Origin: Pyropia yezoensis | Taxonomy: Eukaryota > Rhodophyta > Bangiophyceae > Bangiales > Bangiaceae | DNA: 64,000 nucleotides | Assembly (NCBI GenBank): GCA_009829735.1 | Contig: CM020619.1 | Span: forward strand, 1,122,590 to 1,186,589 | Direction of reading: 5' to 3' | Part shown: positions 38,001-47,024 of the stretch, piece after piece | How the letters are laid out: each line of letters begins with the position of its first letter | Numbering within the stretch: the stretch's first letter is position 1 | The notes under the pieces: generated by a model | Databases searched by the model: none | What the model saw: the letters and a program-made list of their open reading frames with translations, nothing else | What the model was told of the DNA's origin: nothing | Made by a program: the position numbers and the translations under genes

Positions 38001-39054
38001 CACGGCCATGTCGGTCGTGTCAGCCTTCCTAGATCACTGGGTTGCCGCCTATGGCATCCCAGATAGTACACTATCGGACAATGGACCGCAATTTGCGTCT
38101 GTACTGTTTCAGGGAGTGCTGGATATGTTGGGGGTTAAGGCAAACTATGCCACCCCCTACCACCCACAAACTAATGGGCAGGTGGAGCGCTTCAACAAAA
38201 CTATTGTTAGGCAGCTGCGCCACTATGTGAGTGAGCACGTGAAGACGTGGGACCAATACATTTCTATCCTTACTACTGCCTACAATTCGCAGGTTCACTC
38301 ATCTACAGGGGAAGTACCCCTCGCTTTTGTGACCCCCCGTCGTGTGCGGTCTATTGCCGTGCGGCGGTCGCTCCCAACTAGGGAGGATGGTGGCAGTACG
38401 CCTACTCCTACTGAGAGTAAGGCGGAGTTCGCCGCTAGGCTTGAAAAACTCATTCCTAAAGTCAGGGCTGAGATGGACAAAGCACAAAAGCGCTACAAGC
38501 GTACCTTTGACAAAAAGGTGCGCAATGCTAAACATGTCCCCGAGCAGGGTGACTGGGTGCTGGTACACTCGCACACCCCAACTGGGGGTAAGCTGGTATT
38601 CCAGACGAAGGGACCGTACCAGGTCCTTCGTACTGATGGGCGGCGCTTCACCATCGAAAGTGACGATGGGGTCCGCACAGTGAACGGACAGGACGTGGTC
38701 AAAGTTGCACCACCGCCTGCAGGCGACCCAGCTTGGGCGCGTGCTTTGGAAGCGTGGCGCCTCCCCTCACTGCCTGCGGCCAAACAGGGCCCGCAGGAGT
38801 ACGTGTTCGATAAGTTCATCGACCACGGATGGGATGAAGACTCTGACCGCCTCATGTTGAGGGTGCGTTGGTTTGGCTACAAAGCCAAGGATGATACGTG
38901 GGAGTATGTGGAGGACCTTCCCGCTGAGAAGGTCCGGGCGTACTGTGCCCGGAATGAGATAGACCCTAACAGCCCTCCCTCAACGTGTGGGAAGGCCGAG
39001 CAACAGTGCCAAGAGAGTGCTTCAAGTCGAAGTGGTACGCAGAGTGGCTTTTAA
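35005..39054 (+). CDS. pol: Pol polyprotein of element A-1b (PR-RT-RNaseH-IN-chromodomain)
   Basis: An intact 1349-residue ORF. Aspartic protease DTGSG at residues 81-85; reverse transcriptase about 395-590 with YLDD at 524-527; RNase H from about 670 (DVDASYDQLG) to 790; integrase zinc region (HNAPTGGH...CTSC) near 900-940; DDE core Asp965, Asp1025 and Glu1061, exactly 35 residues between the last two; chromodomain-like tail near 1275-1330 (LRVRWFGYKAKDDTWEYVEDL). PR-RT-RH-IN order defines Ty3/gypsy; the chromodomain places it with chromoviruses. It is expressed after gag in the -1 frame with an ATGA overlap, so reinitiation or frameshifting is expected. Confidence 0.95.
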   Translation: MTVGAGRPKLTTAASAKWARRTNQPCRILRRPKGVRPPRVRLPKNVNPRRVIAVLTGENFQVAGRVQLAPGRACCTRIVLDTGSGASLIRKSLLPKEVKLQRWRSKADHMIDINGGVLPIVGAVTLPTRLGTHEVDVTYGVVENISVPLLLGTPYVVTQVPLICGPEYWVKLMNGETIPILGKGKSVAPVTVSQSKPVCSVREGFTATLCLARKVTLPPNSVAHVDVVTDFTGNGLVHPHPRLARKHQVHVALGTMDSKAGVPWRIQVMNLSPTPKYFKSGAKFGYIDQHEGPAVAVTLKAGASSDPKSGKEKHQAKSAASPRPHVNMEGVPPRLRVQVERLLDQYHKLWDGQLGLMRATQHQIELKPGAPPIRQQPYRGGPRSRALVKEQVARMEALDVIEASNAEWASPVDIVPKVDGTPRFCIDYRKLNESTVKDRYPLPRMDNCLDSLGEANVFSTLDCNAGYWQIPIAPEDRHKTTFTCHCGTYQCKRLPFGLCNALATFQRAMDMILAGVRWQICLVYLDDIIVFSRSPEDHIGHLGPVFKLLADAGVSLKASKCHLFTQEVEYLGHVVYPGRLSVNEKNLRAIRKAQHPRTQTQMRSFLGMCNVYRRFTKGFAKVAKPLNELVSSTLPKNLPPPSRVEQESFETLRDLLLKPPILAIPRLGGHYTLDVDASYDQLGCVLLQQQPDKEYLPVGYFSKGLNSAEKNYGVTELEGLAVVWAVTSLRHYLEGEKFLIRCDHRALQFIFKTDYTNTRLNRWRVRLAPINFDIEYRPGRQHALADGLSRVPTEGLDTNPVDEDIPIVGVVTRSGQALNPEAPGNKKYLPLSLDEVVKAQAEDPFCKSQRDTLDTVVETRFFLGDDGLLMRRGVFQGTEQLVVPASLKDSILEREHNAPTGGHLGSSKLYQILRTRYYWPSMVVDIYSWVAACTSCAQNRLMERRPTTAMLLFPAKEPFAALAMDILGPLPVTEEGNQYLLVICDRFTKLTRAVPLAEFTAMSVVSAFLDHWVAAYGIPDSTLSDNGPQFASVLFQGVLDMLGVKANYATPYHPQTNGQVERFNKTIVRQLRHYVSEHVKTWDQYISILTTAYNSQVHSSTGEVPLAFVTPRRVRSIAVRRSLPTREDGGSTPTPTESKAEFAARLEKLIPKVRAEMDKAQKRYKRTFDKKVRNAKHVPEQGDWVLVHSHTPTGGKLVFQTKGPYQVLRTDGRRFTIESDDGVRTVNGQDVVKVAPPPAGDPAWARALEAWRLPSLPAAKQGPQEYVFDKFIDHGWDEDSDRLMLRVRWFGYKAKDDTWEYVEDLPAEKVRAYCARNEIDPNSPPSTCGKAEQQCQESASSRSGTQSGF

Positions 39055-39099
39055 CTACAGCCCTAACCCTCCCACTCTCACAACAAAGGCAGCTACCAA

Positions 39100-40740
39100 C
39101 TAGGCACGCATGCTAGACTCTCCGACTCCAAGGCCCTCGCCATCACGTGGAGGCGAGCGGCGAGACCCACGCCGATAACGGTCTCCACTTGTTGGATGGG
39201 GCGGCGGCTCCAAGTCGGAACCGTCGCGCCCCTCACGGTCGCGCAAGTGGCGCCGACCGTGGCCACTCTTCTGCCTGGTCTTGCGCGCAAGTTTGCGACG
39301 CAGACGCTGGACAGACTCCGTCTCCGACGGGGTAGAGGACTCCGAAACGGAGTAAGACAACTCGTCTTCCGATACGGAAGGAGAGCGCCGCGAGTGTCGG
39401 CGACGACGGCGAGGAGGCGAGTATGCCCGGCTCGCGCGACGTTTGCCACGCCCAAGTGGGGCTGGCTGGGGCATAATAGCCCCAATGCGAGCCAACTCGG
39501 CTGTCATAAACTCCACCACCGACTCGCAACTCGCGGTCGCCACTGCAGTACGAACGCGCTCCTCAAGTTGAGGAGTCTCGGAACTCTGTAGTGTTGCGGT
39601 CGACGCGGCCAACCAGGAAATGGTGCGCACCAACGTGGTGATCATCATCTCTGAGGTTAGAGGCGTGGGCGGCAACACCAACTTGGTGTATACCGTCAGG
39701 AGGGTGGCCCCCAAGTTGGGGGACACCGGGGTGGAAGACTCCACGGCCACGCTGATCGGGATGTTCCCGTGAGGTTGGAAAGGAACAGGAGGAAGCGGAG
39801 GGGCCCGCCGAGGTGGCGGTACCCGGGTGTAACTGCGACCCCGACTTGGGGCCCCCGCAGTGGGTTGAGTCATATGGTCATCATAGGACGGCACGGCCAT
39901 AACTATGGGCTTGTCCGGGGGTGGCGCAGTGTGGCGATCCACCCCCGGGGCATACGGGTAGTCCCCGATGCCCAACCCCTCTCGTAGGACCACACGGCCG
40001 TCGTGAAGTTCACGAGCGACCCACACGAACTGGCGAAGTGCGCCATCGTCCTTGGGCCCACGAGTGGGGCGGCGCAACTTGTGCTCAATGCTCTCCCACT
40101 CGATAAACTTATGGAGCCGGAGCATCTCCCCAAGTAGAGTGAGTTGTCCTGATGAGCACACCTCAGCAACTAGCTGAGGGGTGAGCTGTTCCAAACCTTG
40201 GAGGAGCCGGAGGGGGAGATGCCAGAGCATCCCCCGCCGCTGAACACAGGACACCCAGGTCGACATGACCTCGAGGAGCCACTGGGTGGCCAACATGGCC
40301 CACACCAGGTGATCAGGGGCAGCCGTCAACATGACGGAGCCGAAGTGGTCAAGCAACCGTGGCAACAACGCCGGGAACCCGTAGGGGACCTCAACTTGAG
40401 GCCACCACTCGGGCTTCTTCGGATAGTACCGCTCCTTACTGGCAGCAGACTGTTGAGCAAACTCAAGTTGAGCCGAGGTCACCAAGTAGGGACCTCGCCG
40501 GAAGTCTTTCTCCATCCGCACATCAAAGTGATGAGTGTGCGGATCGGCCTCGTGGAGGTACGGTGGGCGAGTTGCCACAGCGTCCAACGTGAAGGTCGGC
40601 AAGTCGCCGGGACCCGGGATAGTTCCCCCGCGGTCCACCATGGCCTTGGCACGCTGAACGTCCTCAAGCTCCTCATCGTCCAGGAAGGCAAACTGGTCCG
40701 TCCTGAAGCCGGCAGGGAACCCGACCCTACGGGATTGGAG
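39100..40740 (-). CDS. Antisense ORF (aORF) of element A-1b, 5'-truncated but stop-free
   Basis: The frame is open on minus from the junction at 40740 to the stop at 39100-39102, 546 codons with no interruption. Its stop is 45 bp from the pol stop, tail to tail. It aligns throughout with the aORF at 2925-4826: RRVGFPAGF, FLDDEELEDVQRAK, GPGDLPTF, LVTSAQLEFAQQ, PEWWPQVEVPYGFPALL, WLLEV, IEWESIEHKLRRP, and the Arg/Ser-rich basic C-terminus. About 65 N-terminal residues and the natural start were lost when element D replaced the upstream part. The function is unknown; conservation of the frame in both copies argues that it is translated. Confidence 0.82.
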   Translation of the reverse strand, partial: LQSRRVGFPAGFRTDQFAFLDDEELEDVQRAKAMVDRGGTIPGPGDLPTFTLDAVATRPPYLHEADPHTHHFDVRMEKDFRRGPYLVTSAQLEFAQQSAASKERYYPKKPEWWPQVEVPYGFPALLPRLLDHFGSVMLTAAPDHLVWAMLATQWLLEVMSTWVSCVQRRGMLWHLPLRLLQGLEQLTPQLVAEVCSSGQLTLLGEMLRLHKFIEWESIEHKLRRPTRGPKDDGALRQFVWVARELHDGRVVLREGLGIGDYPYAPGVDRHTAPPPDKPIVMAVPSYDDHMTQPTAGAPSRGRSYTRVPPPRRAPPLPPVPFQPHGNIPISVAVESSTPVSPNLGATLLTVYTKLVLPPTPLTSEMMITTLVRTISWLAASTATLQSSETPQLEERVRTAVATASCESVVEFMTAELARIGAIMPQPAPLGRGKRRASRAYSPPRRRRRHSRRSPSVSEDELSYSVSESSTPSETESVQRLRRKLARKTRQKSGHGRRHLRDREGRDGSDLEPPPHPTSGDRYRRGSRRSPPRDGEGLGVGESSMRA

Positions 40741-42181
40741 TGTTTGAGAAGAGACATTTGGGAGCAGCGGTTGGGTTGTTCCTGTTCCGTCCTCTTCTGT
40801 GGTTTGGGAATTATTTGCACTCGTTCACGGGAATCCCAATCCTGGCTCTCAAACCCCTCTCTTGTGGTCTCACCATCTGTGGACACGCAGGCAAATGGAC
40901 TGTGGCTGTCAAGAGACCAACATGGCTACCCTCCCTGGCTCGACGGTGCCCGAAGGGGTAGACCCTGCGTCCTTTGACGCATCCCTGGCCACCGCAGGGG
41001 ACGGTGTCCAACCCGGCGTTTTCCCAGCGGGTGAAGCAGACCCGGGCGCGACTCCCGGAGGCGGGCTGGAGCTCACAGGCGGCTAAGTACCTCCTGCTCC
41101 AGGTCCTTCGGCTGTCCCTCCTGTGGGAACCACCGCGGGGTCAACGGCGTTTGAGTCAGCCCGAAGCGGACGACGCCCTCCTGTCGGTTCTTCTCCTGAA
41201 CTTCCAGGTATACTCCCTGGTGTGCTTGCTCCTGGACCTACAGACGGCAGCTGGGAATATACTCCCCTTCCTGTGGGCGCTACCAGTACGGGAGGCACGG
41301 CTGTGACAGACTCCATGGGGCCCCTTGAGGTCTCGATTCCTGGGAGTAGTCAAGCTTTTCCTCCTCTAATGTCCTATGGGGCAAGAAGTTCCGAAACCTG
41401 CAACCGGAGCAGCCGGAGGCGGCGGCGTCGCCGTCGTCGCTCTAGCACCAGTGAAACCAGTTCCTCCAGCTCCGAGGAGATATACGACGGGGACCCCACC
41501 CCTGGTCCCCCTCGGCGTAGGCTAGTGAGGTTTGACTTCCCTGGTCACCAAGTGGGGGACGCTTCCCTGATCAAGGTCACGTACTGGGGCAACTACCGGT
41601 TGGAGAATCAAGACCAAGGCTACACCTGGAAGATGTCCAAGAAGATTGCATCCCTCAACCGGCGCATGAAGCCGAGCTTCGGGGGACATCCTAAGCTTTC
41701 TGTGAAGAAAACGGCGCCTATCTTTGGCTTCCTGCGCCGGTTTGTCAAGGCATGTAACGACAATGACGTGTCAGAAGGCAAGGCCCTCTACCTTCTGGTT
41801 AACTTCATGACAGGGAAAGCCTAACAGCGGCTCGCTCAAGTTCTTCTGGACTCAGCCGGACACATCGTTGGAAGCACCGTTGGTAGTTACCCGGAGGAGA
41901 TCAACTGGCTCCTGTCCCAATATGCTGACGCGGATTCCCTGCGCAAGGCGGTGGGCAAGTTGAACCGGCCAACCACGGAGCGACAGGACACTTTGGAGGC
42001 CTTTCCCCGTTGTGTCCGGGAGATGAGCGAGGCTTGTGGCAACGTCTATCCTGAGGACAGGTTCAAAATGATCTTCTCGAAAGGGCTCCCTAAATATCTC
42101 CAGGTTGATGCTGAGAACTACAACCAGGAACATCAAGAGCATACCTACCAGCAGCTGACGCCCTCACCCCTCCTCCCCCCC
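40741..42181 (+). mobile_element. Fragment of a fourth Ty3/gypsy lineage (D): LTR-like start plus gag
   Basis: It begins TGTTTGAGAAGAG directly at the broken end of A-1b. An inverted counterpart TCTCAAAC occurs at about 40850, so a short LTR of ~110-150 bp is possible but its end is uncertain. A gag-like frame follows from ATG 40922. There is no pol. The right side meets a family C-like LTR relic at 42182. Confidence 0.6.
40922..42181 (+). pseudogene. Gag of lineage D, two in-frame stops
   Basis: One frame from ATG 40922 is broken by TAA at 41084 and TAA at 41822 without frameshift. Capsid-like blocks FGFLRRFVKACNDNDVSEG and SYPEEINWLLSQYADAD match the family A and C gags. An Arg cluster and a Ser/Glu stretch (41410-41490) lie upstream. 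It ends before any zinc knuckle, at the junction near 42181. Both stops are single C-to-T changes from CAA. Confidence 0.82.
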
Positions 42182-42655
42182 TGTGGTGGTTATCTGGGCG
42201 TAAGCCCACACCAACGGGGTACCTTATCCTCCTGAAGAAGATGGTGGGGAACCCGGGGTATAAACCCTGGAGTCAGAACCGCCGGAACGTAGAGCTCCAC
42301 GCGAAGGTGGAAGCGTCCGAGACGGGGAACACGAGGGTAACGCAAGGTTGATTTTTTGTGAGGGGGAAGCAACGGGCACAGCCCCACGCGCAGATAGCCC
42401 TCTTTGGCCCGCCGGTCCAGGGCCCGCTGTGGGACCCCGGAGTGCGGGCTAAGACTCCCTACACTAAACACCCAATCAAAACACTCAGAACCCTCCAACA
42501 CATCTCTCCATGCAAAACACGCTCAGTGGAGGGATCTCACTAAATCTCGGCAAGATTGGGGCGGAAGTAGCCCGCCCTAGGTAACTTCCCTTCACTGGCC
42601 AGAAGGCCAATTCCAATCGGGCGGGCGTAATCGCTCTACCCGATATTATCTTATC
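42182..42655 (+). repeat. Diverged family C-like LTR relic
   Basis: It starts TGTGGTGG next to the gag D junction and keeps patches of the family C LTR in order: a T-run then GGGGAAGCAACG-GCAC, CCAATCAAAAC-CTC...CCTCCAACA, and AAGGCCAATTCC. The right end is unclear. No target duplication was found. Confidence 0.55.
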
Positions 42656-42793
42656 TCCCCCCCCCATTCATGGGGGGATCCAGCGAGGATGACGTGGCGT
42701 GCCCCTCCCGAGGGAGGAGCGACCCCCTCCTGCCCCCGATTTGGTCAGGGGCAGCGGTCGCCACGATCCGCCTCCCCCTGGAGGGGGATGCCC

Positions 42794-43486
42794 CTAGTCC
42801 GAGGGGTGCGGTAAACCCCCACACCCCCCCACCCCCGCCGCCCCCCCCCCCCCACAACAGCCACCCAAACACCCACCCCAGCACAAACGGCATGGCGATG
42901 GCTCGCCCCACCCCCCCCCCTCCGCGTACCACGCGGCGCCCACCAGGCCCGCAGCGCCGGTGCCGCTAGCCCAGGGGCCCACCCCCCGCCGCCGCCCCGC
43001 CAGGTCCAGGAGGGTGGCTTGCACCAGCACCCCCCCCGCCGATGCGGCCGCCACCGCCGCGAGCGACACCCCCGGCGCGGCGAGGCGAGACGCAACGACG
43101 CCCGCGGCGACCACGAGGGTAAGCACAACCGCCGCCAGGCGGGCGGGGTAGGCGATGGGCGCGCCCGGCGGGTCCGCCACCGAGGGGAGGGCCGCCTTGT
43201 TCGCCAGGCAGGAAAGAACGGCGGCGGCGAGAAGGGTGCCCGCTCGCGCAGGGAGGAGGTCCTCGACGGTAGACAGGAAGATGATGTAGGGGGCATTGTT
43301 GGCGAGGCCGGCGAAAAACCACGCCGCCAGCGCTGCGGCCGACAGAGGGGCGGGGGGGGGGACTGACCCACCCCGGCTTGGAGGGGACCTAAACTGGGAG
43401 AGTGGGGGGGTGACAGCCCCCCCGCCACCGCCGCCGCCACCGCCACCGCCATCCCCCCACGCCGCCGCGTCCGCCCACGTTTGCAC
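42794..43486 (-). pseudogene. Battenin/CLN3-like membrane protein, truncated
   Basis: From ATG 43486 on minus, after a Gly/Pro-rich leader, AAWFFAGLANNAPYIIFLST matches the first transmembrane segment of CLN3 (battenin). Later come LANKAALP, a hydrophobic helix AAVVLTLVVAAGVVA, and VGPWASGTGAAGLVGAAWY, which matches the hallmark W-S-S-G-T-G-G-A-G-L-x-G-A of the family. CLN3 is a lysosomal/vacuolar multi-span protein. After AAWYAE the frame leaves homology at a 10-base homopolymer (42911-42920); the neighbouring frame continues with a transmembrane-like AIAMPFVLGWVFGWLLW. The C-terminal half of the family (about 200 residues) is absent, and the region then runs into a retrotransposon relic. 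Confidence 0.7.
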
Positions 43487-44280
43487 CCGGGGGCAGCGCT
43501 CGTCAATGGCGAGTTCGTGAACACTCTGCCGTCAGAGTGGGAGCAGAAACATGGGAAAGAAGGAGAGAGGTGGAGCGCGGGGGGGGGAGGGGGGGAGAAA
43601 TAGTGCACGGGGGCAAACACGGCGGGTGAGCAGAGGGAGCAAGCCCGCGGCAGTCAGTCGCAGATCCCTCCTGGCCACGCGCCAGCCGCGCCGCGGACTC
43701 CACCCCCCCCTCTCGCGCCACGGGGTCCCGCTCCCCCCCCCCCCCCCCCCCACTTCTATCCCCCAAGGCGTCTCCTCGCCGCCCCCCCACCCCCCCCCCT
43801 CGCCCCCACCCCCCTTTGACCGTACCCTGCCCGCTCCCTTTCTCTCTGTGACCGGTGGGGGTCGATCGGACAGCAACGGTCGCTGTCTCCTCACAGCCGA
43901 TGATAGCAGACCGTGTAGCCGCGTTACTGGGCTTCGATAAACGACGCGCTTCACAATAAAGCTGGTTTACTCAGAGAAGACTTTGACACTCTCGGACCCT
44001 CGGCAAGCGCCTGCGGCGGTGCCAGGCCCACCTAAACCTCCCAGCCCGCGCTCTCGCTCCGACTCCCCTCGTCCCGCGACGGCTGTACGGCTTGCCTGCT
44101 TACAGACACTCCAAAAAAGGGTTGGGTGAACGTCCCGCCATTCCAAGATACCGGCTGGCTCCGGTTCGACATTCGCCAGCCCAGCCGGCAACTCAGCGGC
44201 CAGGAGGAATCCACGCCCTTCGCGCCCAGCCACGCCACCAGATACTCTCGCCTCACTCCCTACTGCAAGTAGACGGTCGC
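43487..44280. other. Intergenic, poly-C rich; no gene recognised
   Basis: Upstream of the CLN3-like gene. It has a long C run (43734-43752) and open frames of low complexity only. It ends at the solo LTR. Confidence 0.5.
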
Positions 44281-44749
44281 TGTGGCAAAAACCGCTCTTG
44301 CACCCAGCACCCAAGTTGGGCTGGTGCACAAGGGCTGCCTCCCATGTCGGGGGAACCGGAAGAAGTGCAAGTCGCACACACGCTGTCTCTGTTGTGGGGC
44401 AATCCTCCCACTAGTAAACAAGAAGATGGTGTGTGGGCCAACAGTTTCTTGGTCGGGACGGAGAAGCGAGGCCAAGCCCCGCTGTCCCTCCCCTTATCCC
44501 CCCAGGGTCCTCTCAGAATCTCGCCACTCCGAATCTCCCACCCCAGACCCTGCTCACCGGGCCACACGAAAATTCAAGACGATGAAATGCAGAAAACCCT
44601 CAAATCCATGTTGAATGTACTATCAAGCAAAGTATCCCTGACTTAGGGAATTTCGGGATCAAGTGCAAAGGGAGAAAGGGGTCAGACCAGTTGTCCCCCG
44701 TCCCAGTATTGCGCGCTCTGCCCCTCTGCGTGGGGCCAGTTCTGCCACA
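44281..44749 (-). repeat. Solo LTR of family A with 5-bp target duplication
   Basis: 469 bp, TGTGGCAAAAACC...CTGCCACA. Flanks are GTCGC (44276-44280) and GTTGC (44750-44754), a 5-bp target duplication with one transition. No internal sequence remains, so it arose by LTR-LTR recombination. Confidence 0.9.
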
Positions 44750-47024
44750 GTTGCCCCTCCCCCCATCGCCACCTCGCAAGATGTGGTAGCCTTGCACCAT
44801 TTCTCACACTCTCGCCCCTCCGTCCCACACCCCAGGCGTTACGAAGACTCGGGGGCGCAGGCACCACCTACCCACACGAAGGTGGTCGACTTGTGGGACA
44901 GCGGCGCCTCGCGACTGCGCGTCGTGTCGCGGTCGGAGGTGCGTTGGCCGCGGCGCGACTTGTCCGCCGTTGGATGCTGCGGCGAGCAGGCCGTGCCAAA
45001 CACAGTCGCGAGACGAAGAAGGTCTGAGCAACAGGCACGTCACGCTACGCTTGCTTCTATTGGTCAATGACGCAAATACAATCAAGTCTTTTGGGGGGTA
45101 GTCTGTAAGGGCCGTCCTGGACGCACTTCTGGTATTGTGCGTCTCGCAAAATGTGGAAGTGCACGGGTCGTGCAGTGTGAGTTTGATTGGTCCAGGGGCC
45201 GATATTTGACATGATGACGACGCGAGCACGTCCACTTTTTACGGGACGCACTATTGCAGTTCCACGAATTTCGTCTCATGGAGACAAGAGCAACAGTTTG
45301 ACAACAAGGCCATGAGCCAACCGCGTGCTGGGAGCTCGCAGCGGACCAATAGCGTGCTTGGGGCTTGCCTTTTGATCAGGCGATGATTGGCTGCAGTCGC
45401 GGCGGATCTGGTACCGAACGCTGGTTGGTCAGATAGCTGTTGTTTTCTCTCACGATCTCGGCGGATTTCCCTCTATCTCGGCCCGATCCACTCAAGAGCA
45501 CTGGGAGAGGTCGCAGCTGGTCCTTGGGATGCCTGTTTCATCTACGATGTGGGGAGAAATCTCGAGAAAGTCTCAGATCGCACTGTTTCCACACAAACGC
45601 GGAGCACTCCTTGGCCAGTAGTGCGCCATCTGAGGCATGCGATTGGGCTGTTGTGAATCTGTTAGTGTTATTATCGCCATGAGACAAAATTCGGGGTACT
45701 TCAATATATGAAATTGAGTTGCGAAGAACTTGTGTTCCCCCCCAAAGCGCGTATCTTTCTAGAAAACGAATGAACCGGCCCTTTTGGAAACGGAGAGGAC
45801 GTACGAGCTCCTGAGAAGCTACGGAGCTTGTTCATGTTTTTTTTTCAAGGAGTGCGTATTAGAAGCTGCTCTCGTAAGAGAGTTGCGAAAAACTGGTGTC
45901 AGACGCACAAAGCGTTGTTGGCTTTTTCCTCTGGACGCCCCATCTCTCTTGAAGCTGGACTTTGGGCTCTTGCAGGAGCAAAAATATCTGAAGTTGCCTT
46001 AGACTTCAAAATTGTCCTCGCTGGGCAGTTAAGGCGAATGTGTTTCTGCAACACCTGATGCAGTACGCTACTTTCACGCACGACTTATAGGGCACATTTG
46101 GTCGTGACAAATCGATTTTAATCCTCTCGTTCTTCGCGACGACGACGTCCCATCAATGTGCCCGCCACTGGGCCCAGGATGAAGTGACGCGGGGGAAACA
46201 CGCCAAGGAGGGGGGATCAAAACAAAATTCCGCCGCCCAGGCGGCGATAGCGTGGTCGCGGTGGTGCACACGCTCTCCCCTTCATGATCGTCCACATGCC
46301 GCAAGTTGGCCCAGGGTGTGCCGTAGAGAGGTATGTCTGCTGCTTTCCCCGGTCCCGTTTTTTTCTTTTTGGTGACTGCTGTCGTCCCCGTCGTTGTCTC
46401 TACCCAATGATATAGACCTACTTTCATGCGAGCGCACAGGCCGCGCGCTCGCGCGCGGGGCTTGGGGAGGTGGGTGTTGGGGTTTCTCTCCACCCTGCTT
46501 TTTTGTTCATCTGCGTGTTTATAATCTCTTTGTTTTAATTTTTGATGGGCTTCCTGTCGCGCTCTCCCTGTCCTGGTGCGCGTCCCGTCATCTCGGCCGT
46601 GGACCTTTTTGTTGGTTGTTGAGCTTTGGGTCTGACTCGTGGTGGGCTCCCGTCCTTTCCTACCTTCCGTGGCCAATCCCCACTGGGTATGTGGCGGTCA
46701 CCACGCCTGTTTGTCTGTCTTTCTACAGTCCAGGGGCCGGTGCCAGGTCGATCGCAGCTGCTTGTGTTGGTTTTGTGGCCTTGTGGCGACATGTCGTGGA
46801 GCTCTTTTTCGTCTGAGAGGCTTGTAGGATTGATCAGAGATATATTGGACCTTTTGCGTGGGGAACAGCCTCCGAAGCCACCCGCTTGCCACTGAGACAT
46901 GATCCATGGCGGATGCATAGCCACAATGGCCCGCCCAGTCCTGCACCGACGGCTACGCGCTAGCGACATGAGCCCATCCTCCCCAGTACTCTATCTATCC
47001 ACGCTCCGCGTCCGGCTCTGCGGG
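44750..47024. other. Intergenic, less GC-rich; no gene recognised
   Basis: About 2.3 kb of mixed composition with only short unconvincing frames. The 45,000-46,100 part is clearly less GC-rich than the genes, possibly an old DNA-transposon relic, but no terminal repeats were found. 46,380-46,820 keeps plus-strand frames open without recognisable domains. Confidence 0.45.

Larger units (their letters stand above)
32474..40740 (+). mobile_element. Ty3/gypsy element A-1b: intact gag and pol, antisense ORF, 3' end lost
   Basis: The order is 5' LTR, primer-binding site, gag (33062-35008), pol (35005-39054), and the antisense ORF on minus (39100-40740). The element is cut at 40741, where the LTR of another element (D) starts, so the N-terminus of the antisense ORF and the 3' LTR are missing. 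Gag and pol have no stops or frameshifts. Confidence 0.92.

Noticed and set aside
46394-46816. 140-codon plus-strand ORF downstream of DPE2
   Set aside because: Trp/Cys/Leu-rich composition typical of GT-rich noncoding DNA, no domain, overlaps other open frames.
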